Source: Chitinophagaceae bacterium (GTDB lineage: Bacteria > Bacteroidota > Bacteroidia > Chitinophagales > Chitinophagaceae). From it: a stretch of 17,475 nt of DNA. The notes below the pieces were generated by a model that had not been told where the DNA came from, made no database searches, and worked only from the letters and a program-made list of their open reading frames with translations. Made by a program: the position numbers and the translations under genes. Positions 1 to 8,934 of the stretch are shown here, one piece after another; the stretch's first letter is position 1; the number at the start of each line of letters is the position of its first letter. Location: contig CANIMM010000035.1 in assembly GCA_947468255.1 (NCBI GenBank), forward strand, positions 1-17,475, in the 5' to 3' direction.

Positions 1-933
1 GTTGCGGGTGAAAGCGATACCATTTATCTTCGTCCTGAAACGGCACAGGGTATTTTTGTCAACTTTTTAAATGTGCAAAAAACCGGTCGAATGAAAATTC
101 CTTTTGGCATTGCACAAACCGGCAAGGCTTTTAGAAATGAAATTGTTGCTCGACAGTTTATTTTCAGAATGCGAGAATTTGAACAGATGGAAATGCAATT
201 TTTTGTTCGGCCAGGCACACAAATGGAATGGTACAATTTTTGGAAAGAGGAAAGAAAAAAATGGCATGAGAGCCTGGGAATACCAGCAGAAAAATTACGC
301 TTCCACGACCATATCAAACTGGCTCATTATGCAGATGCTGCATTAGATATTGAATTCGAATTCCCTTTTGGATGGAAAGAACTGGAAGGAATCCATAGTC
401 GTACTGATTTTGATTTAACACAGCACCAAACCTTTAGCAAAAAAAAGATTCAGTATTTTGACAATGACCTTAATGAGGAAGGCAAACCTTTTGGCAACTA
501 CATTCCATACGTAGTAGAAACCTCTGTCGGTCTGGATAGGTTATTTTTGACCATCATCAGCCTGGCTTATGCCAACGAAAAATGGACAAAAGAAGATGGC
601 ACAGAAGATAGCCGCGTAGTGCTGCGCATCCCTGCAAAAATTGCGCCCACCAAGCTTGCCATTTTACCTTTGCTTAAAAAAGATGGCCTACCTGAAATAG
701 CACGTGAACTGATGAATGAATGCAAGGGAAGCTTTATGTGTTTTTATGAAGAGAAGGACGCTATCGGCAAACGCTACAGAAGAATGGATGCAGTAGGAAC
801 ACCTTTTTGTGTAACCATCGATCACCAGACTAAAGAAGACAACACGGTCACCATTCGTTATAGGGACACCATGGTTCAAGAGAGAATTGCATTGGCAGAT
901 GTGAAAAAACTAGTAATGGAGAAGATCAATTAA
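1..933 (+). CDS. glyS: Glycyl-tRNA synthetase, class II (C-terminal 310 residues, 5' end outside window)
   Basis: The enzyme charges tRNA-Gly with glycine in the cytoplasm. The frame is open from base 1, so the gene begins left of the window. About 310 residues are present, against roughly 490-510 for the bacterial/eukaryotic-type homodimeric GlyRS. The fragment opens in the class II catalytic core: LRPETAQG (fragment residues 10-17), motif 2 with FRNE (44-47) followed by the REFEQMEMQ stretch, and motif 3 with TSVGLDR (GLDR at 177-180). The anticodon-binding domain follows from about residue 205 (starting near RIPAKIAPTKLAILPLL) and runs to an intact end with a TAA stop. This is the single-chain alpha2 type, not the alpha/beta tetrameric GlyQ/GlyS type; 'glyS' is used as the common annotation symbol, glyQS being an alternative. 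It converges on the minus-strand gene ending at 945, with only 11 bases between the stops and no visible terminator hairpin. Confidence 0.96.
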   Translation, partial: VAGESDTIYLRPETAQGIFVNFLNVQKTGRMKIPFGIAQTGKAFRNEIVARQFIFRMREFEQMEMQFFVRPGTQMEWYNFWKEERKKWHESLGIPAEKLRFHDHIKLAHYADAALDIEFEFPFGWKELEGIHSRTDFDLTQHQTFSKKKIQYFDNDLNEEGKPFGNYIPYVVETSVGLDRLFLTIISLAYANEKWTKEDGTEDSRVVLRIPAKIAPTKLAILPLLKKDGLPEIARELMNECKGSFMCFYEEKDAIGKRYRRMDAVGTPFCVTIDHQTKEDNTVTIRYRDTMVQERIALADVKKLVMEKIN

Positions 934-944
934 TTTCCCCGATC

Positions 945-1322
945 CTATTCAAAATAAGGTATCTCATCATGGCTCACCAATTCTTTTTGCTGCCAATAGG
1001 AGAGTGTTACCACATGCCCATCTGGGGTATGTAACAATCTTCCAAAAATAGCATTTATAGGATTGAATGTGGAGTCAGAGACGCCTACAGTAAAGGTTTC
1101 TGCTGGAATTATAGGTAATGCGGTTTGTTCAGCTTCTGTTTCACTCAACACAGGTGCAGCTGCCGCTTTGGGGGGAGGAGAAGGAACTACCACCACAGTA
1201 AATTGATTGTACTCCAGCAGTTTTTTTAAAAACTCAACTCTTGCCGGGTTTACATTTTTCTCTACGATCGCACATTTCACTCCGTCCAGTTCTTCAAATT
1301 CGTGATTTTTATTGATTGCCAT
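945..1322 (-). CDS. Conserved protein of unknown function closing the complex I operon
   Basis: This 125-residue soluble protein has no signal peptide or membrane segment. I do not recognise a named family. It has two parts: an N-terminal alpha/beta-looking piece (about residues 1-48, with GVKCAIVEKN and a run ending in VVVV), then a proline/alanine-rich linker (about 48-60, PSPPPKAAAA) and an acidic stretch. The C-terminal part (about 75-125) carries TFTVGVSDSTFNP and a tail with GRLLHTPDGHVVT and YW. From memory, similar short proteins occur in other Chitinophagaceae-like genomes, but I cannot confirm this. It starts 10 bases after the nuoN stop on the same strand, so it is almost certainly co-transcribed with the complex I genes. 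This suggests, but does not show, a role in the assembly or stability of that enzyme. There are no cysteine pairs or nucleotide-binding motifs, so a redox or ATPase role is unlikely. Confidence 0.8.
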   Translation of the reverse strand: MAINKNHEFEELDGVKCAIVEKNVNPARVEFLKKLLEYNQFTVVVVPSPPPKAAAAPVLSETEAEQTALPIIPAETFTVGVSDSTFNPINAIFGRLLHTPDGHVVTLSYWQQKELVSHDEIPYFE

Positions 1323-1332
1323 ATACTTTTTG

Positions 1333-2736
1333 TTAAATTGAAAGAGCAGTAATATAATCGTACACCCAACTTAGCAATCCCAGCAGCACGATACCTGCAC
1401 CGCAAATAATCATTCCTAATTTAGTAGAGATATCCAGGTTTATTTTTCCAATAGGTTGTTCATTGGAATCCATAAACACCGCTCTAATTACCCTAAGATA
1501 ATAATAGAGTGAAATGATCATGTTGAGTGCCGCCACTGTAATGAAAAAATAATTTCCCTTGAAAGCCCCCGCAGTAATCAAAAATAATTTCCCAAAAAAA
1601 CCGGCAGTAGGTGGAATTCCCGCCAAAGAGAATAATGCCAGTGCTAGTACCCAACTAATAAAAGGATTGGTTTGGTACAAACCCCTGTAATCTTCGATGC
1701 GTTCTTTTCCACTATGCTGGGATATTACACCCGCTACACCAAATGCTGCCAGATTGGAAAAAACGTACACCAATACAAAGTATACTACTGAAGCTGTTCC
1801 CAGAATCGAATTACTACTGATACCCACCAAAATAAACCCCACTTGTGCAATTGAAGAAAACGCAAGGAAACGCTTTATGTTTTGTTGCCTCAACGCAAAT
1901 AGATTACCCACAATCATAGTGATAATGGATAAAAGCATCACCATATTGTACCAAAGCCCATGCATGGGGGCAAATACTTTATATAAGGTAGTAAGCAAAA
2001 TAAATGCGATGGACCCTTTTGATATCACTGATAAAAAAGAAGTTACGGCAATAGGCGATCCTTCATATACATCTGCCGTCCATAAATGAAAAGGAACGAT
2101 GGATAACTTAAATGCAAAGGCAGTAAATAAAAATATAAAGGCAAGAATTTGCACACCAGTTCCATCCAACAAGGCAGGTATTGCTGAAAAATTGAGAGTG
2201 CCCGTAGCCCCATAAATTAATGAAATACCAAACAATAAAACACCCGAAGACAATGCGGATGACAAGATCATTTTCATAGACGCTTCGGAAGATATTTTTT
2301 TATGCAAATCGAAATTAGCCATCGCCGCAACTGGTATGGTAGCTAGTTCGAGTGACAAATAAAACATGAGCAAACTTTCACTTGAAATCAGGAAGAACAT
2401 CCCCATTACTGCTGACAAGAGTAATATAAAAAACTCTATCAGATGTTCACTCTTCTTCAACCAATCCGAAAACAATAAAGAGATCAGGTAAATTCCCAAG
2501 CTGAGAATACTTTTTTGAAAGGCTATCAATCCATTGGTGGTATACATACCGCCAAACAAACTACCATTTTGAATAAAGAAAAATCCGTAAATGAAATTTC
2601 CTAATAATAGTATTTGAATCAAAGCCAATAGGCGTTCATTTTTCACCTCGGCTGCCACTTTTATAATCAGTAGCAAGAATAGGATGAAAGCAAGCACCAG
2701 CTCAGATTTCATTAAAAGTAAAAAGTCGTTCAACAT
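1333..2736 (-). CDS. nuoN: NADH-quinone oxidoreductase-type complex I subunit N
   Basis: This is an antiporter-like membrane subunit of complex I, one of three (L, M, N) that move protons across the inner membrane. Its 467 residues and about 14 hydrophobic helices are the usual size. The charged residues expected of a working proton channel are all present: Glu130 in helix 5 (YLSLELATIP), Lys210 in helix 7 (AFAFKLSIVPFHLW), Lys240 in helix 8 (SVISKGSIAF) and Lys383 in helix 12 (AGFFGKLFL). The helix 7-8 loop has the family signature WTADVYEGSP. The ATG start at 2736 gives the expected N-terminal helix. It is the last nuo gene of the run, 81 bases after nuoM, and is followed 10 bases later by the unknown 125-residue protein. 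Confidence 0.97.
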   Translation of the reverse strand: MLNDFLLLMKSELVLAFILFLLLIIKVAAEVKNERLLALIQILLLGNFIYGFFFIQNGSLFGGMYTTNGLIAFQKSILSLGIYLISLLFSDWLKKSEHLIEFFILLLSAVMGMFFLISSESLLMFYLSLELATIPVAAMANFDLHKKISSEASMKMILSSALSSGVLLFGISLIYGATGTLNFSAIPALLDGTGVQILAFIFLFTAFAFKLSIVPFHLWTADVYEGSPIAVTSFLSVISKGSIAFILLTTLYKVFAPMHGLWYNMVMLLSIITMIVGNLFALRQQNIKRFLAFSSIAQVGFILVGISSNSILGTASVVYFVLVYVFSNLAAFGVAGVISQHSGKERIEDYRGLYQTNPFISWVLALALFSLAGIPPTAGFFGKLFLITAGAFKGNYFFITVAALNMIISLYYYLRVIRAVFMDSNEQPIGKINLDISTKLGMIICGAGIVLLGLLSWVYDYITALSI

Positions 2737-2817
2737 ATATTTTCAGATTAGGAATTTGAAATACCGGATCATCTTTACATTCTGCAACCGGTAATACCTA
2801 TTGTTTATTTTCCCAAA

Positions 2818-4296
2818 TTATTTTGTAGCTATTTTGTGCATAATGATATCCGCAGCTGGCGTAACCAGCTCGTTTAACCAATAGGGAGCTATACCAATTG
2901 CAACGATTCCGGCAATTAAAATAATGGCCGCCAATTTCTCATTCCACCTAGCATCTCCTACAGAAAGGTGACCCTCCTTAATTGGCCCCATTGCTGTTTG
3001 CCCAATGGCCCTTAAAATATATACCGCAGTTACTACAATCGACATACAGGCTGCAATGGTAGCCACTCGATGAAATAGATCAGCATTTTGCCAAGATCCC
3101 ATAAAAATAGTCATCTCAGCAACAAAACCACTTAAGCCCGGAAGACCTAATGAACAAAGACCTACAATAAACAATACAGTTGTAATAAAGGGCATTACTT
3201 TTATTAATCCACCCATTTCATTTACCTGCCTCGTATGGGTTCTTTCGTAAATCATGCCAATTACGGCAAAGAAAAGAGCAGTCATTAACCCGTGTGAAAC
3301 CATTTGCATCACGGCGCCGACCATGGCTGTTTTGGTTAACATGCCAATCCCCAACAAAACAAAACCGCAATGGCTAACAGAAGAATATGCATTGATATAT
3401 TTCAAGTCCTTCTGCATCATGGTAGCAAAGGCTCCGTATAAAATTGCAATGGTAGAAAGTACAATGACCAGGTTTGCATATTCCTTAGCTCCATCAGGCA
3501 AAATATAGGTAGCAACTCTCAAGCAGCCGTATCCGCCTAGTTTCATGGAGATGCCTGCCAAAAACATCGAACCCGCAGTGGGAGCAGACGAGTGTCCATC
3601 AGGCACCCAAGTGTGAAAAGGAAACAATGCCGTAAAAACGCCAAATCCAACAAATAACAATGGAAAACAAATTTTCTGAATTGCTATGGGAATATGCATG
3701 CTAGAAAGCAACATCAAGTCAAAATTGTGATTCGGGGCCCCAAAATAAACGCCTAATAAACCTACCAACACCAATGCAGAACCTCCCATTAACATTAAGG
3801 CCAGCTTATTGGCGGCATATTCCTTTTTCCCACTTCCCCAAATACCAATCAGCAGGTATTTCGGGATAACTGCTATTTCAAGAAAGAAAAAAAGAACGAA
3901 TAAATCAAGCGACATGAAAAAGCCATAGGCTCCTAAACTCAAAAGAATGAGTAGAAAATAAAACTCCTTCGTCATTTTTGTTACATTCCAAGAAACGAGC
4001 ACCCCCGCAATTACAACAAAGGCGGTTAACAAAATCATGGCTACCGAAATTCCATCTACTCCCAAATGAAAACTGATATGCCAACTGGGGAACCATTGGT
4101 AATGAAATTCAAAAAGCATCTGTGCGATATTACCGAGTGCCCTTTCTTTTCGAAAAGCAAATAATAAACAAAAGGCCAAAACAAATTGGGCCGACGCCCC
4201 CATCAATGCGGTCCACTTCACCTGCGCATCATTGCGCATCAGCAAAATAGCAACTGCCGTTAGTAGGGGGAGCAGTATCAGTAAGGTTAAATTCAT
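2818..4296 (-). CDS. nuoM: Complex I subunit M, variant lacking the helix 7 lysine
   Basis: This is an antiporter-like proton-pumping membrane subunit of complex I, with 492 residues, about 14 helices and full length. Conserved residues seen: Glu140 in helix 5 (FFFLEIAVIPKY), Lys252 in helix 8 (AGISMKLGGYG) and Glu394 in helix 12 (LSGFVAEMTIF). The helix 7 region reads FGVFTALFPFHTWVPDGH. Aligned by hand on its PFHTW segment with the E. coli form as I recall it (FAVKMPMVPLHGWLPDAH), the lysine that usually sits there is replaced by Phe220, and no other basic residue lies in the helix. The reading frame is otherwise intact, so this looks like a subunit variant and not decay. The gene lies 87 bases after nuoL and 81 bases before nuoN. 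Confidence 0.97.
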   Translation of the reverse strand: MNLTLLILLPLLTAVAILLMRNDAQVKWTALMGASAQFVLAFCLLFAFRKERALGNIAQMLFEFHYQWFPSWHISFHLGVDGISVAMILLTAFVVIAGVLVSWNVTKMTKEFYFLLILLSLGAYGFFMSLDLFVLFFFLEIAVIPKYLLIGIWGSGKKEYAANKLALMLMGGSALVLVGLLGVYFGAPNHNFDLMLLSSMHIPIAIQKICFPLLFVGFGVFTALFPFHTWVPDGHSSAPTAGSMFLAGISMKLGGYGCLRVATYILPDGAKEYANLVIVLSTIAILYGAFATMMQKDLKYINAYSSVSHCGFVLLGIGMLTKTAMVGAVMQMVSHGLMTALFFAVIGMIYERTHTRQVNEMGGLIKVMPFITTVLFIVGLCSLGLPGLSGFVAEMTIFMGSWQNADLFHRVATIAACMSIVVTAVYILRAIGQTAMGPIKEGHLSVGDARWNEKLAAIILIAGIVAIGIAPYWLNELVTPAADIIMHKIATK

Positions 4297-4383
4297 GTAG
4301 TCGTTTGTAAATAGGTTTGTTAAACTTTTTTTTGGTGCCTTGCAAATATTAATTACTCCTTTTTATCCCGCTATCGCATCTGC

Positions 4384-6366
4384 TTATTTCCATACATAAA
4401 TAAACAATATTGCAAGACCAATTACACCGGCTAAAAAGTAAATGGCATACTGTTGCACTTTGCCAGATTGAAAACCCTTAATTTTTTCTGAAATAAACAG
4501 CGTTGAATTTCCTGTTGCATTCACCAAACCATTCACCACATTTTTATCAAACCAAGCAGCAGGCCGTCCAACAAGATTGAATATTATTTTTTTAGTAATA
4601 AACAAATACAACTCATCCACATAAAATTTGTGAAAAGCCAGTTTGTAAAGACCGCTCAATGAATGGGCAATGGTATCGGACCTGTTATTTTGTTTTTTAT
4701 ATAGCCACATTGCTGTGAATATTCCTGCAAGGCCCAATGCAATAGGGGCTATGGAAAATTGCCAATGAAATACCGATTCCAAAGGTTTCCCATCAGAACT
4801 TACAAAATCACCAAATGGAATAAAGCCTGCAGCAGCAGCGCCCACTGATAAAAGAACTAGGGGCAGCATCATTGCAAAACCTCCCTCACCATGTGCAGAT
4901 TCATGAGCCAAAGATTCCTTGTTCCAGAAAATAGAAAAATATAAACGGAACATATAAAAAGCCGTTAATCCAGATGTAATCAAAGCAATCCAATATATTG
5001 TCGCATTGTGCTGGTAAGCTGCCAACAATATTTCTTCCTTGCTAAAAAATCCTGCAAAGGGCGGTACCCCTGAAATTGCCAAGCAAGCAATTAAAAAAGT
5101 GATATGCGTAATGGGTAAATACTTTCTTAATCCACCCATGTCTTTCATTTCATTGCTATGTATAAAATGAATAACAGCACCTGCCCCCAAAAACAATAGG
5201 GCTTTAAAGAGTGCATGGGTAAACAGGTGAAACATTGCCGCAGTAAAACCAAGTCCATTTTCTCCACCTGAGCCAGATACGCCTAAGGCAAACATCATAA
5301 AACCTATTTGCGACATAGTTGAATAAGCCAACACCCTTTTGATATCCGTTTGCGTGCAAGCGATTAGCGCAGCGAATAAAGCGGAAATGATACCAACAAA
5401 AGCAACCAGTTCCAGTGCAGGTGCCGACATGCTGAAAACAGGAAATAATCTAGCCACTAAAAATACACCCGCCACTACCATGGTGGCCGCATGTATCAAT
5501 GCAGAAACGGGCGTGGGGCCTTCCATAGCATCGGGCAGCCAAACATGCAGTGGAAACAAGGCACTTTTACCTGCCCCTCCAATAAATACCAATACCAGTG
5601 CCCATGTTAAAGCGGAAATACCCATAAAAGATGCCGCAGTAGCTGAGAGGAATTCGGGAGTGGAGGTGGTAGTCAATTTTAGAATAAGTGTATTAAAATC
5701 CAATGTGCCGGCATAAAAAGACAATATCAAAATGCCAATTAAAAATCCTAAGTCGGCAAAACGGGTAACAATAAACGCTTTTTTACAAGCTGCCACTGCA
5801 CTAGGTCGATCGTAATAATAACCTATTAACAAGAAAGAGGAAACACCGACCAGTTCCCAAAAAATATACATCTGAAAAATATTGGAAGCCACCACCAGTC
5901 CCAACATCGAAAAAGTAAATAATCCGAGAAATGAATAATAGGTGGGAAATCTTTCTTCTCCCTTTAAGTAGGCCAAACTGTAAATATGAACCATTAAAGA
6001 AATCAATGTAACCACTACCAGCATCATCACCGAAATAGGATCGAGCAAGATTCCCATGTCAATGGATACTCCCGGTGAAAACTGAAGCCAAGTAAATTGA
6101 ATCGGAATAATTTTTTGATACACGCCCTCCAATTTTCCATACTTAAAAAAATATCCATAAGCGGTGTGGAAGGACAAAAAAGCGGAGACCAATACAAGGG
6201 ACGTTGCAAAAATACCGGAGGATTGCTTTATCTGTTTTCTTCCAAACAAACCAAGCACCAAGAACCCCAGTAGCGGAAGTAAGGGAATCATCAATAAAGC
6301 CCATCCCAGGTCTATTCCAAAGGAAAAGACCCCAAGCATTCGGATTTGTAACAATTCATTCATCAT
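4384..6366 (-). CDS. nuoL: Complex I subunit L
   Basis: This is the distal antiporter-like subunit of complex I, carrying the long lateral helix that runs along the membrane arm. Its 660 residues match a full-length NuoL with about 16 membrane helices. Channel residues seen: Glu171 (YIFWELVGVSSF), Asp205 (TRFADLGF), Lys267 (GGAGKSALFPLHVWLPDAM), His292 (ALIHAATMV) and Lys443 (GFFSKEE). The C-terminal part has an amphipathic stretch (about 560-635) and a last hydrophobic helix (about 640-658), as expected for the lateral helix and its anchor. There are two adjacent ATG codons (6366 and 6363); the first is used here. The gene lies 49 bases after nuoK. Confidence 0.97.
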   Translation of the reverse strand: MMNELLQIRMLGVFSFGIDLGWALLMIPLLPLLGFLVLGLFGRKQIKQSSGIFATSLVLVSAFLSFHTAYGYFFKYGKLEGVYQKIIPIQFTWLQFSPGVSIDMGILLDPISVMMLVVVTLISLMVHIYSLAYLKGEERFPTYYSFLGLFTFSMLGLVVASNIFQMYIFWELVGVSSFLLIGYYYDRPSAVAACKKAFIVTRFADLGFLIGILILSFYAGTLDFNTLILKLTTTSTPEFLSATAASFMGISALTWALVLVFIGGAGKSALFPLHVWLPDAMEGPTPVSALIHAATMVVAGVFLVARLFPVFSMSAPALELVAFVGIISALFAALIACTQTDIKRVLAYSTMSQIGFMMFALGVSGSGGENGLGFTAAMFHLFTHALFKALLFLGAGAVIHFIHSNEMKDMGGLRKYLPITHITFLIACLAISGVPPFAGFFSKEEILLAAYQHNATIYWIALITSGLTAFYMFRLYFSIFWNKESLAHESAHGEGGFAMMLPLVLLSVGAAAAGFIPFGDFVSSDGKPLESVFHWQFSIAPIALGLAGIFTAMWLYKKQNNRSDTIAHSLSGLYKLAFHKFYVDELYLFITKKIIFNLVGRPAAWFDKNVVNGLVNATGNSTLFISEKIKGFQSGKVQQYAIYFLAGVIGLAILFIYVWK

Positions 6367-6415
6367 ATCATAATTGATCTTTCCCTTTTATTCAGCCATA
6401 AAAAAGGGGAAACTT

Positions 6416-6730
6416 TTAAAATTTTAAATCCGCTGCGTTTTCTACATCAATTGACTGGTGACTTCTGTACAAATTGATGATGATTGCAATTGCTACAGCA
6501 GCCTCTGCAGCAGCAATGGCAATGACAAAAATTGAAAAGAACAATCCATCCAATTTATTAGGCCAAGCATATTTATTAAATGCAATAAAATTAATGTTTA
6601 CACTATTGAGCACCAACTCAATGCTCATCAACATAGTAATCAAGTTTCGTCGGGTAAGAAAGCCGAACACCCCTATAAAAAAAAGGGCGGTGCTAATAAT
6701 CAATACATGGTATAATCCTGGTTCCATCAT
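6416..6730 (-). CDS. nuoK: Complex I subunit K
   Basis: This small three-helix membrane subunit of complex I (104 residues, normal length) is related to MrpC and lines part of the proton path. The two essential buried glutamates are present: Glu38 in helix 2 (LMSIELVLNSVN) and Glu76 in helix 3 (AAAEAAVAIAI). The start codon overlaps the nuoJ stop by four bases (ATGA), a translational-coupling arrangement and the only overlap in this nuo run. A second in-frame ATG follows immediately. Confidence 0.97.
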   Translation of the reverse strand: MMEPGLYHVLIISTALFFIGVFGFLTRRNLITMLMSIELVLNSVNINFIAFNKYAWPNKLDGLFFSIFVIAIAAAEAAVAIAIIINLYRSHQSIDVENAADLKF

Positions 6731-7245
6731 ACAGTTTCGGGTTTAGAACGTAAAGCAATTACAATACAACCAATCATTGCCGCAAGCAGCAGTATACTCA
6801 CCACTTCGAAAGGCAATGCAAATCCATTGGCTTCAATTCCCAACATTTGATTACCGATATTCTCCATGCTGGGTAAAACCGGCCGCTCGAAGGATCTGCC
6901 GAATGTATGCCGAAAAATCTGCAACAATGTTAATGCAAAACCACAAAAAGCTGCCAGCACTGAAAATAAAATTCTTCCTTTATTTTGCTTGGGCAATAAC
7001 TCTCCTGCCTGCTGTGTTAAAAAAATGGAGAAAATGATTAGTACAGTAATGCCCCCCACATACACCACAATCTGTACAGCTGCAATAAATTCATATTGCA
7101 TCCAGAAATACAAACCTGCAATACCTATTAATGAAAACAATAAAAAAATGGCTGCCCGAAATATTTTTCGCGTAGTTACCGATAGGATTCCGCTCACCAA
7201 GATAAGCGTTGTCAGTAGGTAAAAGATAATTGTTGATCCGTTCAT
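6727..7245 (-). CDS. nuoJ: Complex I subunit J
   Basis: This five-helix membrane subunit of complex I has 172 residues. Its helix 3, part of the conformational coupling between quinone site and pumps, is the family hallmark: FIAAVQIVVYVGGI at about residues 53-66, with Tyr62 and the Gly-Gly pair that allows the pi-bulge. A hydrophilic loop (about 115-140) separates helices 4 and 5, and the last helix begins at the LPFEVVSILLL segment. It overlaps nuoK by four bases and lies 73 bases after nuoI. Confidence 0.96.
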   Translation of the reverse strand: MNGSTIIFYLLTTLILVSGILSVTTRKIFRAAIFLLFSLIGIAGLYFWMQYEFIAAVQIVVYVGGITVLIIFSIFLTQQAGELLPKQNKGRILFSVLAAFCGFALTLLQIFRHTFGRSFERPVLPSMENIGNQMLGIEANGFALPFEVVSILLLAAMIGCIVIALRSKPETV

Positions 7246-7318
7246 TGAAAGAAAGTTGTATAAAATTGTAAACGCTATAAATTATAAAAATCGATTACCA
7301 CACCCCAAGTGGTTTTGC

Positions 7319-7798
7319 TTATTCCACTCCTTCCCTGACCTTAGACTCGGGTTTATTTAAAACTTTCGTAAGCTCAGCCCTATTAAACACACTATGCTCA
7401 AATGTTTGCGCCATTTTAATGGCATCAGTAGGGCAAGCCACTACACAAAGATTACACATCGTACAAAGCTCTAAGTGATAAACAAATTTATCAATCGCCT
7501 TTTTCTTTTTCCCTTCAGGACTGATATCGAATTTGGTTACAATCTTAATGGTTGCATTGGGACAAGCTAGTTCACAAGCCGTACAGCCCGTGCAGGCATG
7601 TTCATTGTTTTCATCATGCGCCATCACCACTTCTCCCTTAAACCTATCCGGAAAAACCAGCGTATCCCTGTTATCTGGATATTGCTGGGTAATAATTTCC
7701 TTGTGATGCGTGAAATAATAAAGCGTACGCCGAAGCCCTATGGCCAATGATTTGAGTCCGCTAAAAACTTCTTTGATATATTTTACAATAAACATCAT
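7319..7798 (-). CDS. nuoI: Complex I subunit I, 2x[4Fe-4S] ferredoxin-like
   Basis: This peripheral subunit holds clusters N6a and N6b, which pass electrons to NuoB. It has 159 residues, with two CxxCxxCxxxCP motifs: Cys69-72-75-79 and Cys112-115-118-122. The N-terminal region (about 1-45, with GLRRTLYYF) matches the amphipathic membrane-associated helix of the family. There is no C-terminal extension that would suggest an extra electron-input domain. In this gene set, without nuoE, nuoF and nuoG, these clusters would be the outermost ones and so the likely entry point for electrons from a soluble carrier (inference). There are two adjacent ATG codons at the start. Confidence 0.97.
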   Translation of the reverse strand: MMFIVKYIKEVFSGLKSLAIGLRRTLYYFTHHKEIITQQYPDNRDTLVFPDRFKGEVVMAHDENNEHACTGCTACELACPNATIKIVTKFDISPEGKKKKAIDKFVYHLELCTMCNLCVVACPTDAIKMAQTFEHSVFNRAELTKVLNKPESKVREGVE

Positions 7799-7857
7799 TC
7801 GCTATCAATTTTTATCTTTTCATTGAGGTCTCCTGAATTCAGCAGACTTACATATTG

Positions 7858-8934
7858 CTAAAAATGCCAACCCAATATTGCCATCAGTGTAACCAGCAGT
7901 AAATTAAACATACTGATAGGCAATAAATATTTCCATTCCAAATCCAGCAACTGGTCAATGCGCAATCTTGGAAAAGTCCACCTGAACCACATGATTAGAA
8001 ATATCAGAAAAAATGTTTTTCCAAAAAACCAAATACTGGAGGGAATAAAATCCATCACATGATTAAACGCTTCCCAATGGCCAATGTGAAAAGGCATCCA
8101 TCCACCTAGAAACAATGTGGCGCCGATGGCACATACTATAAACACATTAATATATTCCGCTAAAAAAAACAGTGCAAACTTCATTCCTGAATACTCCGTA
8201 TGAAATCCAGCGGTAAGTTCCGACTCAGCTTCTGCCAAATCGAAAGGAGCCCGGTTGGTTTCGGCGGTTACGGCAATGATGAAAATAAGGAAGGCAATGA
8301 ATACAGGTATATGGCCCTTGAAAATCCACCATCCATCTGCTTGTGATTGAATAATGTCATTTAGATTTAAACTGCTAGACAATACCACAATAGCCATAAT
8401 AGATAAGCCGGCAGATAATTCATAACTCACGATTTGTGCACCACTTCGCATAGCCCCCATCAATGAATACTTATTGTTACTTGCCCAGCCCGCCATTAAA
8501 ATACTGATAACCATTAGAGAAGAAATTGCCGTTACATACAACACTCCAATATTGAGATCCCACAATTGAAAATTACTAGCAAAGGCAATAGGCGCCATTA
8601 ATAACATCGCTACCATCATCGCAATAATAGGTGCGAGATTAAATAAAAATTTATCGGCCCCGTCGGGTGTCATACCTTCTTTTACCAACAACTTAACTGT
8701 ATCCGCCAGCGACTGCAGCATTCCTCCAGGCCCAACCCGATTGGGTCCTAAACGGATTTGGATCCATGCGGCCACCCTTCTTTCCATTAGTACCAATACC
8801 AATCCCAACAAGGCAAAAAGCGTGATTACACAAATGCCAGCAATCACCATTTCAATAACCATGGTCCAGGTAGGCGAAAAGGTTTCACTCAGCCAGCTAT
8901 CCAGTATGTTTGATATTTTTGAGAAACTCCACAT
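7858..8934 (-). CDS. nuoH: Complex I subunit H
   Basis: This membrane subunit forms the quinone channel roof and links the peripheral arm to the pumps. It has 358 residues from the chosen start. Signatures: MERRVAAWIQ (Glu51, Arg52, Arg53), GPNRVGP (63-69) and the acidic loop AETNRAPFDLAEAESEL (about 224-240), which lines the E-channel. A run of about eight membrane helices is intact to the C-terminal GWHF. The ATG at 8934 (protein starting MWSFSK) is preferred; the frame also continues four codons upstream to a TTG at 8946, a less likely start. The gene follows nuoD directly, with about 100 bases between them where nuoE, nuoF and nuoG normally stand. Confidence 0.96.
   Translation of the reverse strand: MWSFSKISNILDSWLSETFSPTWTMVIEMVIAGICVITLFALLGLVLVLMERRVAAWIQIRLGPNRVGPGGMLQSLADTVKLLVKEGMTPDGADKFLFNLAPIIAMMVAMLLMAPIAFASNFQLWDLNIGVLYVTAISSLMVISILMAGWASNNKYSLMGAMRSGAQIVSYELSAGLSIMAIVVLSSSLNLNDIIQSQADGWWIFKGHIPVFIAFLIFIIAVTAETNRAPFDLAEAESELTAGFHTEYSGMKFALFFLAEYINVFIVCAIGATLFLGGWMPFHIGHWEAFNHVMDFIPSSIWFFGKTFFLIFLIMWFRWTFPRLRIDQLLDLEWKYLLPISMFNLLLVTLMAILGWHF

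Noticed and set aside
5339..5716. Open plus-strand frame of 125 codons opposite nuoL.
   Set aside because: It is antisense to a fully conserved gene, low in complexity (Ala/Thr/Asn-rich), has no recognisable motif and no promoter box. Similar long antisense frames opposite nuoN, nuoJ and mfd were dismissed for the same reason.
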